NCBI GenBank assembly: GCA_036270095.1
Contig: DATBDE010000096.1
Span: 1 to 64,000, forward strand
Length of the DNA: 64,000 nucleotides
DNA from: DATBDE01 sp036270095
GTDB lineage: Bacteria > Actinomycetota > Thermoleophilia > Solirubrobacterales > Solirubrobacteraceae
Reading direction: 5' to 3'
Positions 52,229 through 60,206 of this stretch are shown here, piece after piece. Position 1 is the first letter of the stretch. Every line of letters begins with the position of its first letter. The notes below the pieces were generated by a model. That model saw only the letters and a program-made list of their open reading frames with translations, searched no databases and was not told the origin of the DNA. A program made the translations under genes and the position numbers.

Positions 52229-52870
52229 ATGGACGTCGTCATCGGCGGCGGCCACGGTCAGATCGCGCTGCGGCTCGAGCGCCTGCTCGCGGGCCGCGGC
52301 GACAACGTCCGCGGGCTCGTCCGCAACCCCGCCCACTTCGAGGACGTCAGCGCGGCCGGCGCCCAGCCCGTGCTGGCCGACCTCGAGTCCGACGTCGAGC
52401 TCGGCCCGGCGGTCGCCGGCGCCGATGCGGTCGTGTTCGCGGCCGGCGCTGGGCCCGGTAGCGGCTCCGAGCGCAAGCGCACGATGGACCTGGGCGGCGC
52501 CGTCCGCCTGATCGAGGCGGCCAAGGACGCGGGCATCGGCCGCTACGTGATCGTCTCCAGCATGGGCGCCGACCACCCCGAGCAGGCCTCGGGCGGCTTC
52601 CGCGCCTACCTCGCGGCCAAGTCGAAGGCCGACAACGCACTGCGCGAATCTGGGCTGGACTACACGATCGTGCGCCCCGGCAGCCTGACCGGCGACCCGG
52701 GCACGGGCACGGTCGACATCTCCGAGCGGCTCGGCCGACGCGGGCAGATCCCACGCGACGACGTGGCGGCGGTGCTGGTGGCGGTGCTCGACGCGCCCAA
52801 CACGGTCGGCAAGACGTTCGAGCTGCTGGGCGGCTCGACGCCGATCGCCGACGCCGTGCGAGCCCTGTGA
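52229..52870 (+). CDS. NAD(P)H-binding (atypical SDR) protein
   Basis: A 213-residue protein with an N-terminal V-V-I-G-G-G-H-G-Q-I-A dinucleotide loop and the block DYTIVRPGSLT, as in NmrA/YwnB-type atypical SDRs (sugar-epimerase-like). VFAAGAGPGSG and YVIVSSMGADHPEQ follow the same type. No catalytic Tyr-x3-Lys is obvious. Role unknown, possibly redox sensing. It overlaps no neighbour; a repeat copy follows. Confidence 0.8.
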   Translation: MDVVIGGGHGQIALRLERLLAGRGDNVRGLVRNPAHFEDVSAAGAQPVLADLESDVELGPAVAGADAVVFAAGAGPGSGSERKRTMDLGGAVRLIEAAKDAGIGRYVIVSSMGADHPEQASGGFRAYLAAKSKADNALRESGLDYTIVRPGSLTGDPGTGTVDISERLGRRGQIPRDDVAAVLVAVLDAPNTVGKTFELLGGSTPIADAVRAL

Positions 52871-52871
52871 T

Positions 52872-52904
52872 GGGTCAGACCCCCTTGAGGGTGGCTGAGG
52901 GTTG
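52872..52904 (+). repeat. 33-bp dispersed repeat, copy 2
   Basis: Same sequence and orientation as the copy at 33374-33406 apart from one base (GGCTGAGG in place of GGTTGAGG). It ends directly at the ATG of the following gene, so its distal part would serve as that gene's ribosome-binding region (TGAGGGTTG). Confidence 0.85.
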
Positions 52905-53846
52905 ATGCGGGCGGTCCAGGCCAACGGCTACGGCCCGCCCGACGTGCTCGAGCCGGTCGACCTGCCAACGCCCGAGCCCATCCCCACCGAGGTGCTCGTG
53001 CGCGTGCAGGCCGCGGGCGTCAACCCGGTGGACTGGAAGACGCGCGCCCGCGGCCCCGGCGGCACGGTGCAGCTCGAGCCGCCCGTCGTGCTGGGCTGGG
53101 ATGTGGCCGGCGTAGTCGACCAGGTCGGCGGCGGCGTGACCCGCTTCGCGGTCGGCGACGAGGTCTTCGGGATGCCCTGGTTCCCGCGCCTGGGCCGGGC
53201 CTACGCCGAGTACGTGACCGCGCCCTCGCGCCAGTTCGCGCGCATCCCCGGGGGCCTCGACACCGTCCAGGCCGGCGGGCTGCCGCTGGCCGGCCTGACC
53301 GCGTGGCAGGCGCTGGTCGACACGGCCGGCGTCACGCGCGGTGACCGCGTCCTCATCCACGCGGCAGCGGGCGGCGTCGGCCACCTGGCGGTGCAGATCG
53401 CCAAGTCCCGCGGCGCGCACATCATCGCCACCGCCCGGGCGAACAAGCACGACTTCCTCCGCGGCCTCGGGGTGGAGCAGGTCATCGACTACACCGACGT
53501 CGCCTTCGAGGCAGAGGCCGGGGAGGTCGACGTCGTGCTCGACCTCGTCGGCACCGAGGACTACGGCATGCGCTCGCTGCAGACCCTGCGCGACGGCGGC
53601 CTGCTCATCCAGGTGCCGAGCAGCGCGCCCGAGTCGGTCAAGCACGCTGGGCGCGACCAGGGCAAGCGCGTGACGGGGATCCTCGTCGAGCCCGACGGCC
53701 ACGCGCTCGAGCAGCTCGCCGCGCTGGCCGGCAACGGCGCGCTGCGGGTCGAGGTCGCCGAGGAGCTGCCGCTCGAGCAGGCCGCCCGCGCCCACACGCT
53801 GGGCGAAGAGGGCAGGGTGCAGGGCAAGCTCGTGCTCGTGCCGTAG
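52905..53846 (+). CDS. Zinc-independent quinone oxidoreductase-like MDR protein
   Basis: A 313-residue medium-chain dehydrogenase/reductase of the quinone reductase/zeta-crystallin group. V-N-P-V-D-W-K-T-R-A-R-G, then LGWDVAGVVDQVGGGVTRF, GDRVLIHAAAGGVGHLAVQIAK (NADPH loop, motif A-A-A-G-G-V-G) and VVLDLVGTEDY. No zinc ligand set. It probably reduces quinones or enones with NADPH. ATG start at 52905, right after repeat copy 2. Convergent with the acetone carboxylase gamma gene, 2 bp apart. Confidence 0.87.
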   Translation: MRAVQANGYGPPDVLEPVDLPTPEPIPTEVLVRVQAAGVNPVDWKTRARGPGGTVQLEPPVVLGWDVAGVVDQVGGGVTRFAVGDEVFGMPWFPRLGRAYAEYVTAPSRQFARIPGGLDTVQAGGLPLAGLTAWQALVDTAGVTRGDRVLIHAAAGGVGHLAVQIAKSRGAHIIATARANKHDFLRGLGVEQVIDYTDVAFEAEAGEVDVVLDLVGTEDYGMRSLQTLRDGGLLIQVPSSAPESVKHAGRDQGKRVTGILVEPDGHALEQLAALAGNGALRVEVAEELPLEQAARAHTLGEEGRVQGKLVLVP

Positions 53847-53848
53847 GT

Positions 53849-54340
53849 CTAGGTCGGGAGCTCCCGCGCCAACCACTCGCGGTGGAAGCCCTCGAGGTCG
53901 GGCAGGAAGTCGTGGCTGATCGGGTAGCCGGGCGGCGCCGCGTCGACCTCGAGCAGCGTCTTGCAGCCGGGGCAGAAGAACTCGCGCAGGTGGTTCCAGC
54001 GCCCGTCGCCGGTCATCTTCTCCGGGAAGATCTCGCGCAGCTCGGCCTCGGTCTCGCGCACGCGCAGCAACGCCTCGAGTTTCCAGTTGGCGCGGTAGTC
54101 GCAGAGCTCGTGGCCGCAGTCGCACTTGACCACGTAGCTGCCGCCGCCCTTGGACACGACGTTCAGATGCTCGCCGAACGGCAGCACGATCGAGTCGTCG
54201 TAGGCGGCGCGCGCCTGCAGCAGGGCGACGTACTGGTCGAAGCGATCGGGGTCCTCGTAGGCGGATTGGATCGCGCGCACGCGCGCGCGAAGCAGCTTCT
54301 CGTCGACCAGGTCGCGCAGGGTGGCGTCGTCGAGCTTCAT
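53849..54340 (-). CDS. Acetone carboxylase gamma subunit-like protein
   Basis: A 163-residue protein of the acetone carboxylase gamma family. CDCGHELCDYRANWKLEALLRVR and REFFCPGCKTLLEVDAAPPGYP give the two Cys pairs, a likely metal site. Full acetone carboxylases are alpha2beta2gamma2 enzymes that carboxylate acetone to acetoacetate using ATP. Only this subunit is intact; alpha and beta upstream are badly deleted. It is therefore probably an orphan. ATG start overlaps the end of the alpha remnant. Confidence 0.8.
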   Translation of the reverse strand: MKLDDATLRDLVDEKLLRARVRAIQSAYEDPDRFDQYVALLQARAAYDDSIVLPFGEHLNVVSKGGGSYVVKCDCGHELCDYRANWKLEALLRVRETEAELREIFPEKMTGDGRWNHLREFFCPGCKTLLEVDAAPPGYPISHDFLPDLEGFHREWLARELPT

Positions 54341-55625
54341 CGCACCAGGTCCACCTCGGGCGTGGGCACGTCGTACCGGAACCCGGCGGGCAGGTCCCCA
54401 GAAGGCGCGGAACTCGTCGGCCCAGCGCTCGGGAGAGCTTCATCGACTCCGCGTACATGCGCGCGACCGGTTCGATGAAGTCGCCGGCCAGCACGCGCTC
54501 GCGCTCGCGCGCCATCCACTCGCGCGCGGGCACCGCCTCGGCCACGCGGTCGTCGCGCTTGCGCACGCGTCGCTCCTCGGTCGCGGACGCGTCGCCCGGA
54601 ATCACGCCGTAGACCGGCTCGGCGAAGCGCTCGAGCAAATACTCGCCGTCGATGTCGGTCATGACCGCGTCGTAGGGCCGCTCGAGCGGGTCGCCGACGC
54701 CGGCGGCGCCCCGGAAGTAGCAGAGGTAGAGGTCGCCGGTGGTCATGGCCTCGGGCAGCGTCGTCGTCTCCTGGTCGAAGTCGCGCCGGCCGGTGATCAT
54801 GCGGGCCAGAGCCGAGTCCTCGGGGTCGGGCTCGTGCGTGGGGTAGGGCTGAGCAGACTCGACGACATCGAAAAAATATGTCTGGCGGATGTTGTGGCGG
54901 TAGCCCGACGCGGCGGGGTAGCCGCCCCACAGCCCGGAGTTCGCGAACACGGTGCCGTTGCCGATGTTCTGGATCTCGAAGAACGGCGTCTTCCAGCACA
55001 GGCGCAGGCACTCGTAGCCCGAGCCGCCGCGGTGGCGCCCGGCGCCGGCCGTGTTCGGCTTGACCCGCTGGCCGAGGTAGAGGAAGGGCTCGAGCAGCTC
55101 CCACATCTCCATGTCGCCCTCGGGGTTCCACATCGCCGCGCCGTAGTCGAGCCCGTCGGCGACCATCTTCCCGCCCCCGCCCACGCACGACAGGCCGAAG
55201 TTCGCCGTCGCCGACTGCTTGCCGAAGTGGTCGATGCCGCCGCCCTGGAACACGTTGGTGGTGAACCCGTAGGGCGCCAGCACCTCCTCGACGTAGCCAC
55301 GCGCCTGCAGGCCGCGCAACAACGAGCGGATGAAGCCGGTGAAGGTGAGGATCAGGCCGACACGCGGCGGCCCTTGCCTCCGAGGAGGCGGTCGAGCATG
55401 GCCGTGCCCGAGTAGATGCCGCTCACCACCGCGGGCATGGCCGCGTCGACCTCGAGGTCCCAGTAGCGCAGCGCGTCGCGCGTCGAGGCCATGAACCCCT
55501 GCGCCTCGTCCTCCGGCGTCGTCTGCGCCTTGCCGACGACGAACGCGCCTGCCCGGTCGACGACCAACGTGTCGGTCATCGTCCCCCCGGCATCGATGGC
55601 CAGGACGCGTGGCTCGCGGCCATGG
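54337..55625 (-). pseudogene. Remnant of acetone carboxylase/hydantoinase beta and alpha subunits
   Basis: Two truncated genes are joined. From about 55612 to 55350 the start of a HyuA/AcxA-type subunit reads RVLAIDAGGTMTDTLVVDRAG and IYSGTAMLDRLLGGKGRR (no good start codon remains). A 2-bp surplus near 55365 shifts the frame into ILTFTGF, after which the sequence jumps to the middle of the HyuB/AcxB-type subunit (LRGLQARGYVEEVLAPYGFT, GGGIDHFGKQSATANFG, and GSGYECLRL). Two more 1-bp surpluses near 54435 and 54408 lead to GFRYDVPTPEVDLVR at the true end. Most of beta and the N-terminal half of alpha are missing. Non-functional. Confidence 0.82.
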
Positions 55626-55626
55626 C

Positions 55627-55644
55627 CCGAGCCTATTGGCTCGG
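55627..55644 (-). terminator. Short hairpin after the secreted beta protein
   Basis: CCGAGCC at 55627-55633 pairs with GGCTCGG at 55638-55644 around TATT, directly behind the TAG of the gene ending at 55646. A 7-bp stem without a T run; possible terminator. Confidence 0.45.
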
Positions 55645-55645
55645 C

Positions 55646-56092
55646 CTACGTCGTGACGGGAAGCTCGAGCGTGCCGTCAAGCTTGAGCGTCAGCGTGCCG
55701 TCCGGGTTCGTGGTGCCGGCCAGCGAGAACGTGCCCTTCGCGCCCTGGTAGGAGCGCGTGCCGCCCGAGACCTTGCCCGCGCCCAGGAAGGTCGTCGGGT
55801 CGGTCGGCATGCCGCCCGGCGTGGCCATCGTCGTCGCGGTGCCCTTCAGCGTGCCCGCCTTGAGCTTGACCCGGTAGACGCTGTGGATCTCCTCGTCGGT
55901 CCCGCTGTTGACGTAGGTGACGGTGCCGTTGCCGAGCTTGCTCGACGTGAACGTCCCGGTGAAGTTCGCCCCGGAGGGGTGCACGGTCGTCACCGCATGC
56001 CAGTTGATGATCTTCCCGCGCCTGGCCGCCGCCGCGGGTCCGGCGAAGGCCAGCGCTGTGAGCGCCACCGCGGCGACGATGAGCGTGCGCAT
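55646..56092 (-). CDS. Secreted beta-barrel-like protein, paralogue A
   Basis: A 148-residue exported protein; signal MRTLIVAAVALTALAFAGPAAAA. The mature part is all short beta strands with GTLKGTATT, GTRSYQGAKGTFSLAG and GTLTLKLDGTLELP, similar to allene-oxide-cyclase/dirigent-like barrels found in secreted actinobacterial proteins. No cysteine or catalytic motif. Function unknown. Tandem with the related gene upstream (21 bp apart). Confidence 0.75.
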   Translation of the reverse strand: MRTLIVAAVALTALAFAGPAAAARRGKIINWHAVTTVHPSGANFTGTFTSSKLGNGTVTYVNSGTDEEIHSVYRVKLKAGTLKGTATTMATPGGMPTDPTTFLGAGKVSGGTRSYQGAKGTFSLAGTTNPDGTLTLKLDGTLELPVTT

Positions 56093-56112
56093 GGGGGGCG
56101 ACGTACCCCCGT

Positions 56113-56565
56113 TCAGCGGGTCGGGAACGTCACCTTGCCCTTCAGCGTCAGCGTGTCGGTGCCGTCGGCGTGGTCGTGGCCGGTGTAGGTGAACGACCCC
56201 TTCGCGTCCTTGTAGGCGCGGGTGCCGCCGGTGATCTTGCCGCTGCCGGCCAGCTTGTTGCCGCCGGCGGGGTCGGCGGTCAGCGCGCCCTTGGTCGTGC
56301 CCTTCAGGCTGCCGAACCTGAACTTGGCCACGAACGGGGCCGTCGTCGTGCCGTCGGGCTTGACCGTGGGCATGTAGGTCAGCGTGCCGCTGCCGAAGCC
56401 CGGGCTGGTGATCGGCCCGGCGGCCGTGAGCTGGCCCGAGGCGGTGGTGGTGACGGTCAGCGTGGCCGTGCCGTTGAAGGTGTCGGTCTCGGCCACCGCC
56501 GGGCCGGCGAACAGCGCGCCGAGCGCCAGGGCCGCCGCCCCGAGGGTGATGAGGAGGTTGCGCAT
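56113..56565 (-). CDS. Secreted beta-barrel-like protein, paralogue B
   Basis: A 150-residue exported protein; signal MRNLLITLGAAALALGALFAGP. It shares with the next gene the blocks GSLKGTTKG, SGKITGGTRAYKDAKGSFTYTG and TLTLKGKVTF, so the pair is a tandem duplication that has diverged. No catalytic residues recognised. Confidence 0.75.
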   Translation of the reverse strand: MRNLLITLGAAALALGALFAGPAVAETDTFNGTATLTVTTTASGQLTAAGPITSPGFGSGTLTYMPTVKPDGTTTAPFVAKFRFGSLKGTTKGALTADPAGGNKLAGSGKITGGTRAYKDAKGSFTYTGHDHADGTDTLTLKGKVTFPTR

Positions 56566-56574
56566 GGGGCGAAG

Positions 56575-57063
56575 CTAAACGATCCCGCGGTAGTCGCCGC
56601 GGTACCAGACCAGCGGGTCGCCGTGCGCGGCGCCGGGCATCATCGCCCGCACCGCGCCCACGCCGATGGTGTGGTCGCCGCCGGGGTGCAGCTCCTCGAG
56701 GTCGCAGGTCATCCACGCCAGCGTCCCCTCGATGATGGGCACGCCGTCCTCCATGTGGTGCGGCACGCCGGCGAACTTCTCGTGCTCGGGCAGCTTGGAC
56801 GCGAAGACCCGGGACAACGTGCCCTGGTCGGCGCGCAGCATGTTCAGGCCGAAGCGCCCGACCTCGCGCACGATCGGCAGCGTGCGGGCGTCGTTGTCGA
56901 AGCAGACGAGCACGAGCAGCGGGTCCAGCGACAGCGAGCACACCGCATTGGCCGTCATCCCGACCGGGCCGCGCTCGCCCACCCCGGTCACCACGGCGAC
57001 CCCGGTGGGGAAGTGGCCGAAGAGGGAGCGGAAGTGCTGCTGGGCGCCGTCGCTCGCGCTCAC
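56575..57063 (-). CDS. Flavin reductase-domain protein
   Basis: A 162-residue split-barrel FMN-binding flavin reductase. FPTGVAVVTGVGERGPVGMTANAVCSLSLDPLLVLVC is represented by PTGVAVVTG and GMTANAVCSLSLDPLLV, then FGLNML and the end DPLVWYRGDYR. Such proteins supply reduced flavin to monooxygenases or act as oxidoreductases. The GTG start at 57063 overlaps the TGA of the cupredoxin gene (GTGA). Confidence 0.88.
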   Translation of the reverse strand: MSASDGAQQHFRSLFGHFPTGVAVVTGVGERGPVGMTANAVCSLSLDPLLVLVCFDNDARTLPIVREVGRFGLNMLRADQGTLSRVFASKLPEHEKFAGVPHHMEDGVPIIEGTLAWMTCDLEELHPGGDHTIGVGAVRAMMPGAAHGDPLVWYRGDYRGIV

Positions 57064-57434
57064 TTCGGCTTGACGACGATGTAGCCGTTGATCCCGAGCG
57101 GGTCGTCGTTGGAGAGCGACGAGAGGACGCGGTAGGTCCCGGGGTCGAGCGACAGCTTGATCGTGGCCGACTGGCCCGGGAGCATCACCGAGCTGCGGCC
57201 CACGATCACGTCGCCCTGGCGGATCACGGCCACGTTGTGGGCGAGCTTGCCGTCGTTGTGCGCCGTGATGGTCAGCTTTCCGGGCTTCACGTAGCTCGTC
57301 AGGGGGCTGACCTTGTACTCGGTCATCTGCAGCTGCAGGTCCTGGTCGGACACCTGCTTGACGTCCGTGCGGGTGCAACCGGCGGCGATCAGCGCGAGCG
57401 CGACAAGGGTGACGGCCGGAAGCGCACGAGGCAT
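57060..57434 (-). CDS. Cupredoxin-fold lipoprotein lacking copper ligands
   Basis: A 124-residue lipoprotein: lipobox L-I-A-A-G-C with Cys20. The mature part has a cupredoxin pattern: LTITAHNDGKLAHNVAVI with the first ligand His66, then LDPGTYRVLSSLSNDDPLGINGYIVV. In copper cupredoxins the last loop reads C-x4-H-x4-M; here those positions are Ser105, Asp110 and Ile115. Three of four ligands are missing, so copper binding is unlikely. Divergent from a cytochrome c gene, 22 bp apart. Confidence 0.78.
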   Translation of the reverse strand: MPRALPAVTLVALALIAAGCTRTDVKQVSDQDLQLQMTEYKVSPLTSYVKPGKLTITAHNDGKLAHNVAVIRQGDVIVGRSSVMLPGQSATIKLSLDPGTYRVLSSLSNDDPLGINGYIVVKPK

Positions 57435-57456
57435 TCCGTAATATTGCCGCCCGCTC
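57435..57456. promoter_or_regulatory. Shared divergent promoter islet (TAATATT)
   Basis: The 22-bp gap between cupredoxin and cytochrome starts holds TAATATT at 57439-57445, an AT-rich and near-palindromic motif in otherwise GC-rich DNA. It is placed as a -10 box about 11 bp from the cytochrome ATG and about 5 bp from the cupredoxin ATG. Confidence 0.4.
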
Positions 57457-57909
57457 ATGGCTCGTCGCCTGCGCATCGTCCTGCCCATCGTCGCCCTGGT
57501 CGCGATTGCCTCGGCCCTCGCTGCTTGCGGCACCGAGGGGATCAGCTCCAGCGTGACTCCACCGTACAAGCCCGGTGCGGTGCTCTTCGCCCAGCGCTGC
57601 GGCGGCTGCCACACGCTCTCGCCCGCCGGCACCCAGGGCACGTCGGTCAACAAGAAGGACCGCGAGCGCACGGACGGCCCGAACCTGAACAAGCGCAAGG
57701 AGAGCGTGCCCTGCGTGCTCTACGCCATCCGCAACGGCGGCTTCTCGGGCGCGATCATGCCCCAGAACATCGTCACCGGCGCCCAGGCGCAGCAGGTCGC
57801 GGCCTTCGTGGCCAAGTATGCGGGCGAGGAGGCGAAGATCCCGCCCGTCTGCGGCGGCAGCGGCGGCACCGGTGGCGGCGGAGGAGCGGCCGCCTCCAGT
57901 GGCGGCTGA
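57457..57909 (+). CDS. Monohaem cytochrome c lipoprotein
   Basis: A 150-residue lipoprotein: Cys24 in L-A-A-C-G. Haem site C-G-G-C-H at Cys48, Cys51 and His52; the axial Met101 is in AIMPQN. The fold matches class I cytochromes fused to respiratory oxidases as small diffusible or anchored electron carriers. Extra Cys86 (SVPCVL) and a Gly/Ser tail. Upstream of serS with 13 bp between. It may feed a terminal oxidase not present in the window. Confidence 0.87.
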   Translation: MARRLRIVLPIVALVAIASALAACGTEGISSSVTPPYKPGAVLFAQRCGGCHTLSPAGTQGTSVNKKDRERTDGPNLNKRKESVPCVLYAIRNGGFSGAIMPQNIVTGAQAQQVAAFVAKYAGEEAKIPPVCGGSGGTGGGGGAAASSGG

Positions 57910-57922
57910 GCCCGCTGCGGGC

Positions 57923-59164
57923 GTGCTCGACCTCCGTCTGATCCGCGCCGAGCCCGACCTGGTCCGCGCCGCGCTGGCGCGCCGCGGAGCCGATGGGCCG
58001 CTGGACGAGATCCTGGCCCTGGACGAGCGCCGCCGGGCCCTGCTTACCGAGGTCGAAGGGCTGCGGGCCGAGCAGAACCAGGCCTCGGAGGCCATCGCCG
58101 CCGCCAAGCGCGCGCGCGAGGACGCCGACGACGCCATCGCGCGCATGCGCGAGGTGGCCAGCCGGGTCAAGGCCCTGCAGGCCGAGCTCGACGAGGTCCA
58201 GCGCGCCCTGGACGAGCGCATGGCGCTGCTGCCCAACCTGCCCGCCGAGGACGCGCCGCCGCAGGACACGGTGATCAAGGCGGTGGGCGAGGGCGGGCGC
58301 GCCGGGCGCGACCACCTCGAGCTCGCCGGGCCGCTGATCGACATGGAGCGCGGGGCCAACGCCTCGGGCTCGCGGTTCGCCTACCTGCTCGGCGACCTCG
58401 TGTTCCTCGAGCTCGCTCTGGTGCGCTTCGCGCTCGACCGCCTGGCCGACGAGGGCTTTCAGCCGGTGGTCCCGCCGGCGCTCGTCCGCGAGCGGGCCCT
58501 GTTCGGCACCGGCTTCCTGCCCGACACCGAGCAGCAGCTCTACACGTTGCCCGACGACGACCTCTACCTGATCGGCACCAGCGAGGTCCCGCTGGCCTCG
58601 CTGCACGCCGACGAGATCCTCGAGCCCGCCGACCTGCCGCGCCGCTATGCCGGCTTCTCGCCCTGCTTCCGCCGCGAGGCGGGCGCCGCGGGCAAGGACA
58701 CGCGCGGCATCTTCCGCGTGCACCAGTTCGACAAGGTCGAGATGTTCGTGTTCTGCGACCCCGAGGAGGCGCGTGCCGAGCACGACCGCCTTCTCGCCAT
58801 CGAGGAGAGCATCCTGCAGGCGCTCGAGCTGCCCTACCGGGTGGTGAACATCGCGGTCGGCGACCTCGGCGCCTCGGCGGCCAAGAAGTACGACTGCGAG
58901 GCGTGGCTGCCGGGCCAGCAGCGCTACCGCGAGCTGACCTCGTGCTCGAACACGACCGACTTCCAGGCCCGCCGGCTGGACATCCGCTACCGCCCCGGGG
59001 GCGGCCGCCCGCGCCACGTGGCCACGCTGAACGGGACCGCCGCCGCGGTGGGGCGGACGATCATCGCGCTGCTCGAGAACGGCCAGCGCGACGACGGCAG
59101 CGTGGCGCTGCCGCCGCCGCTGGTCGACCGGGGCGCGCCCGCCACCATCGGGCCCTACGTCTAG
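57923..59164 (+). CDS. serS: Seryl-tRNA synthetase
   Basis: A 413-residue class II aminoacyl-tRNA synthetase. The N-terminal helical arm is a coiled coil at about residues 27-95 (LLTEVEGLRAEQNQASEAIA). Motif 2 is FSPCFRREAGAAGKDTRGIFR, and the serine site follows in ELTSCSNTTDFQARRLDIRY. Motif 3 is LNGTAAAVGRTIIALLENGQ. Normal length (E. coli 430). GTG start at 57923 gives MLDLRLIRAEPD. The TAG shares CTAG with the convergent aldo/keto reductase stop. Confidence 0.96.
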   Translation: MLDLRLIRAEPDLVRAALARRGADGPLDEILALDERRRALLTEVEGLRAEQNQASEAIAAAKRAREDADDAIARMREVASRVKALQAELDEVQRALDERMALLPNLPAEDAPPQDTVIKAVGEGGRAGRDHLELAGPLIDMERGANASGSRFAYLLGDLVFLELALVRFALDRLADEGFQPVVPPALVRERALFGTGFLPDTEQQLYTLPDDDLYLIGTSEVPLASLHADEILEPADLPRRYAGFSPCFRREAGAAGKDTRGIFRVHQFDKVEMFVFCDPEEARAEHDRLLAIEESILQALELPYRVVNIAVGDLGASAAKKYDCEAWLPGQQRYRELTSCSNTTDFQARRLDIRYRPGGGRPRHVATLNGTAAAVGRTIIALLENGQRDDGSVALPPPLVDRGAPATIGPYV

Positions 59165-60186
59165 TCGGCCGCGCTGGACTCAGCCCACTGGTTGATGCCG
59201 GCGTCGGTGGCGTGCCGGTCGATCGCGGCCAGTTCGTCGTCCGAGAAGTCGAGGTTGTCGAGCGCACCCAGAGTGTTGTCGAGCTGCTCCACGCTGCTCG
59301 CGCCGACGAGCGACGAGGTCACGCGCGGGTCGCGCCGCGTCCAGGCGATCGCCATCTGGGCCAGGCTCTGGCCGCGGGAGGCCGCGATCTCGTTGAGCGC
59401 GCGCACCCGGTCGAGCGTGCCCTGCACGACGTCCTCGGTGACGAACTCGCCCATGCGCAGGCGCGAGTCCTCGGGAATGCCGTCCAGGTAGCGGTCGGTG
59501 AGGACGCCCTGGGCCAGCGGGCTGAAGACGATCACGCCGACGCCCTCATCGCCGCAGACGTCGAGCAGCTCGTCCTCGATCCAGCGGTTGATCATCGAGT
59601 AGCTGGGCTGGTGGATGAGCAGCGGCGTGCCCATCTCGCGCAGGATGTGCGCGGCCTCGAGCGTGCGGTGGGGCCCGTAGGAGGAGATGCCGGCGTACAG
59701 CGCCTTGCCCTGCACGACGGCGCTGTGCAGGGCGCCCATGGTCTCCTCGAGCGGCGTGTCGGGGTCGGCGCGGTGCGAATAGAAGATGTCGACGTAGTCC
59801 AGGCCCATCCGCTGCAGGCTCTGGTCCAGGCTGGCGAGCAGGTACTTGCGCGAGCCGTGGTCGCCGTACGGGCCGGGCCACATGTCCCAGCCCGCCTTGG
59901 TCGAGATGATGAGCTCGTCGCGATAGGGCTTGAAGTCCTCGGCGAAGATGCGGCCGAAGTTGCGCTCCGCCGCGCCGTAGGGCGGGCCGTAGTTGTTGGC
60001 CAGGTCGAAGTGGGTGATGCCGCGGTCGAAGGCGCGGTGGAGGATCGCGCGGCGCGTGGCCAGCGGCCGGTCGTCGCCGAAGTTCTGCCATAGCCCGAGC
60101 GAGATGGCGGGCAGGTCGATCCCCGAGCGCCCGGAGCGGCGGTAGGGGATCTGCTCGTAGCGATCCGCGGCGGGGACGTAGGGCAC
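59161..60186 (-). CDS. Aldo/keto reductase (YghZ/GAP reductase-like)
   Basis: A 341-residue TIM-barrel NADPH reductase. HFDLANNYGPPYGAAERNFG with catalytic Asp and Tyr, STKAGWDMWPGPYGD with the Lys, and HRADPDTPLEETMGAL with the His: the AKR14/YghZ-type set that reduces methylglyoxal and L-glyceraldehyde 3-phosphate. GTG at 60186 gives MPYVPAADRYEQIPYR; the ATG at 60216 would add 10 residues. Divergent from the MFS exporter with 20 bp between starts. Confidence 0.9.
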   Translation of the reverse strand: MPYVPAADRYEQIPYRRSGRSGIDLPAISLGLWQNFGDDRPLATRRAILHRAFDRGITHFDLANNYGPPYGAAERNFGRIFAEDFKPYRDELIISTKAGWDMWPGPYGDHGSRKYLLASLDQSLQRMGLDYVDIFYSHRADPDTPLEETMGALHSAVVQGKALYAGISSYGPHRTLEAAHILREMGTPLLIHQPSYSMINRWIEDELLDVCGDEGVGVIVFSPLAQGVLTDRYLDGIPEDSRLRMGEFVTEDVVQGTLDRVRALNEIAASRGQSLAQMAIAWTRRDPRVTSSLVGASSVEQLDNTLGALDNLDFSDDELAAIDRHATDAGINQWAESSAAD

Positions 60187-60206
60187 GCACGCCAGTATTC
60201 CCCACC

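Noticed and set aside
50048..52870. A 940-codon plus-strand fusion of DUF427 and NAD-binding frames
   Set aside because: It is an overlapping frame; the NAD-binding gene starts at 52229, and the upstream part is a shadow of the beta-helix remnant and the DUF427 gene.
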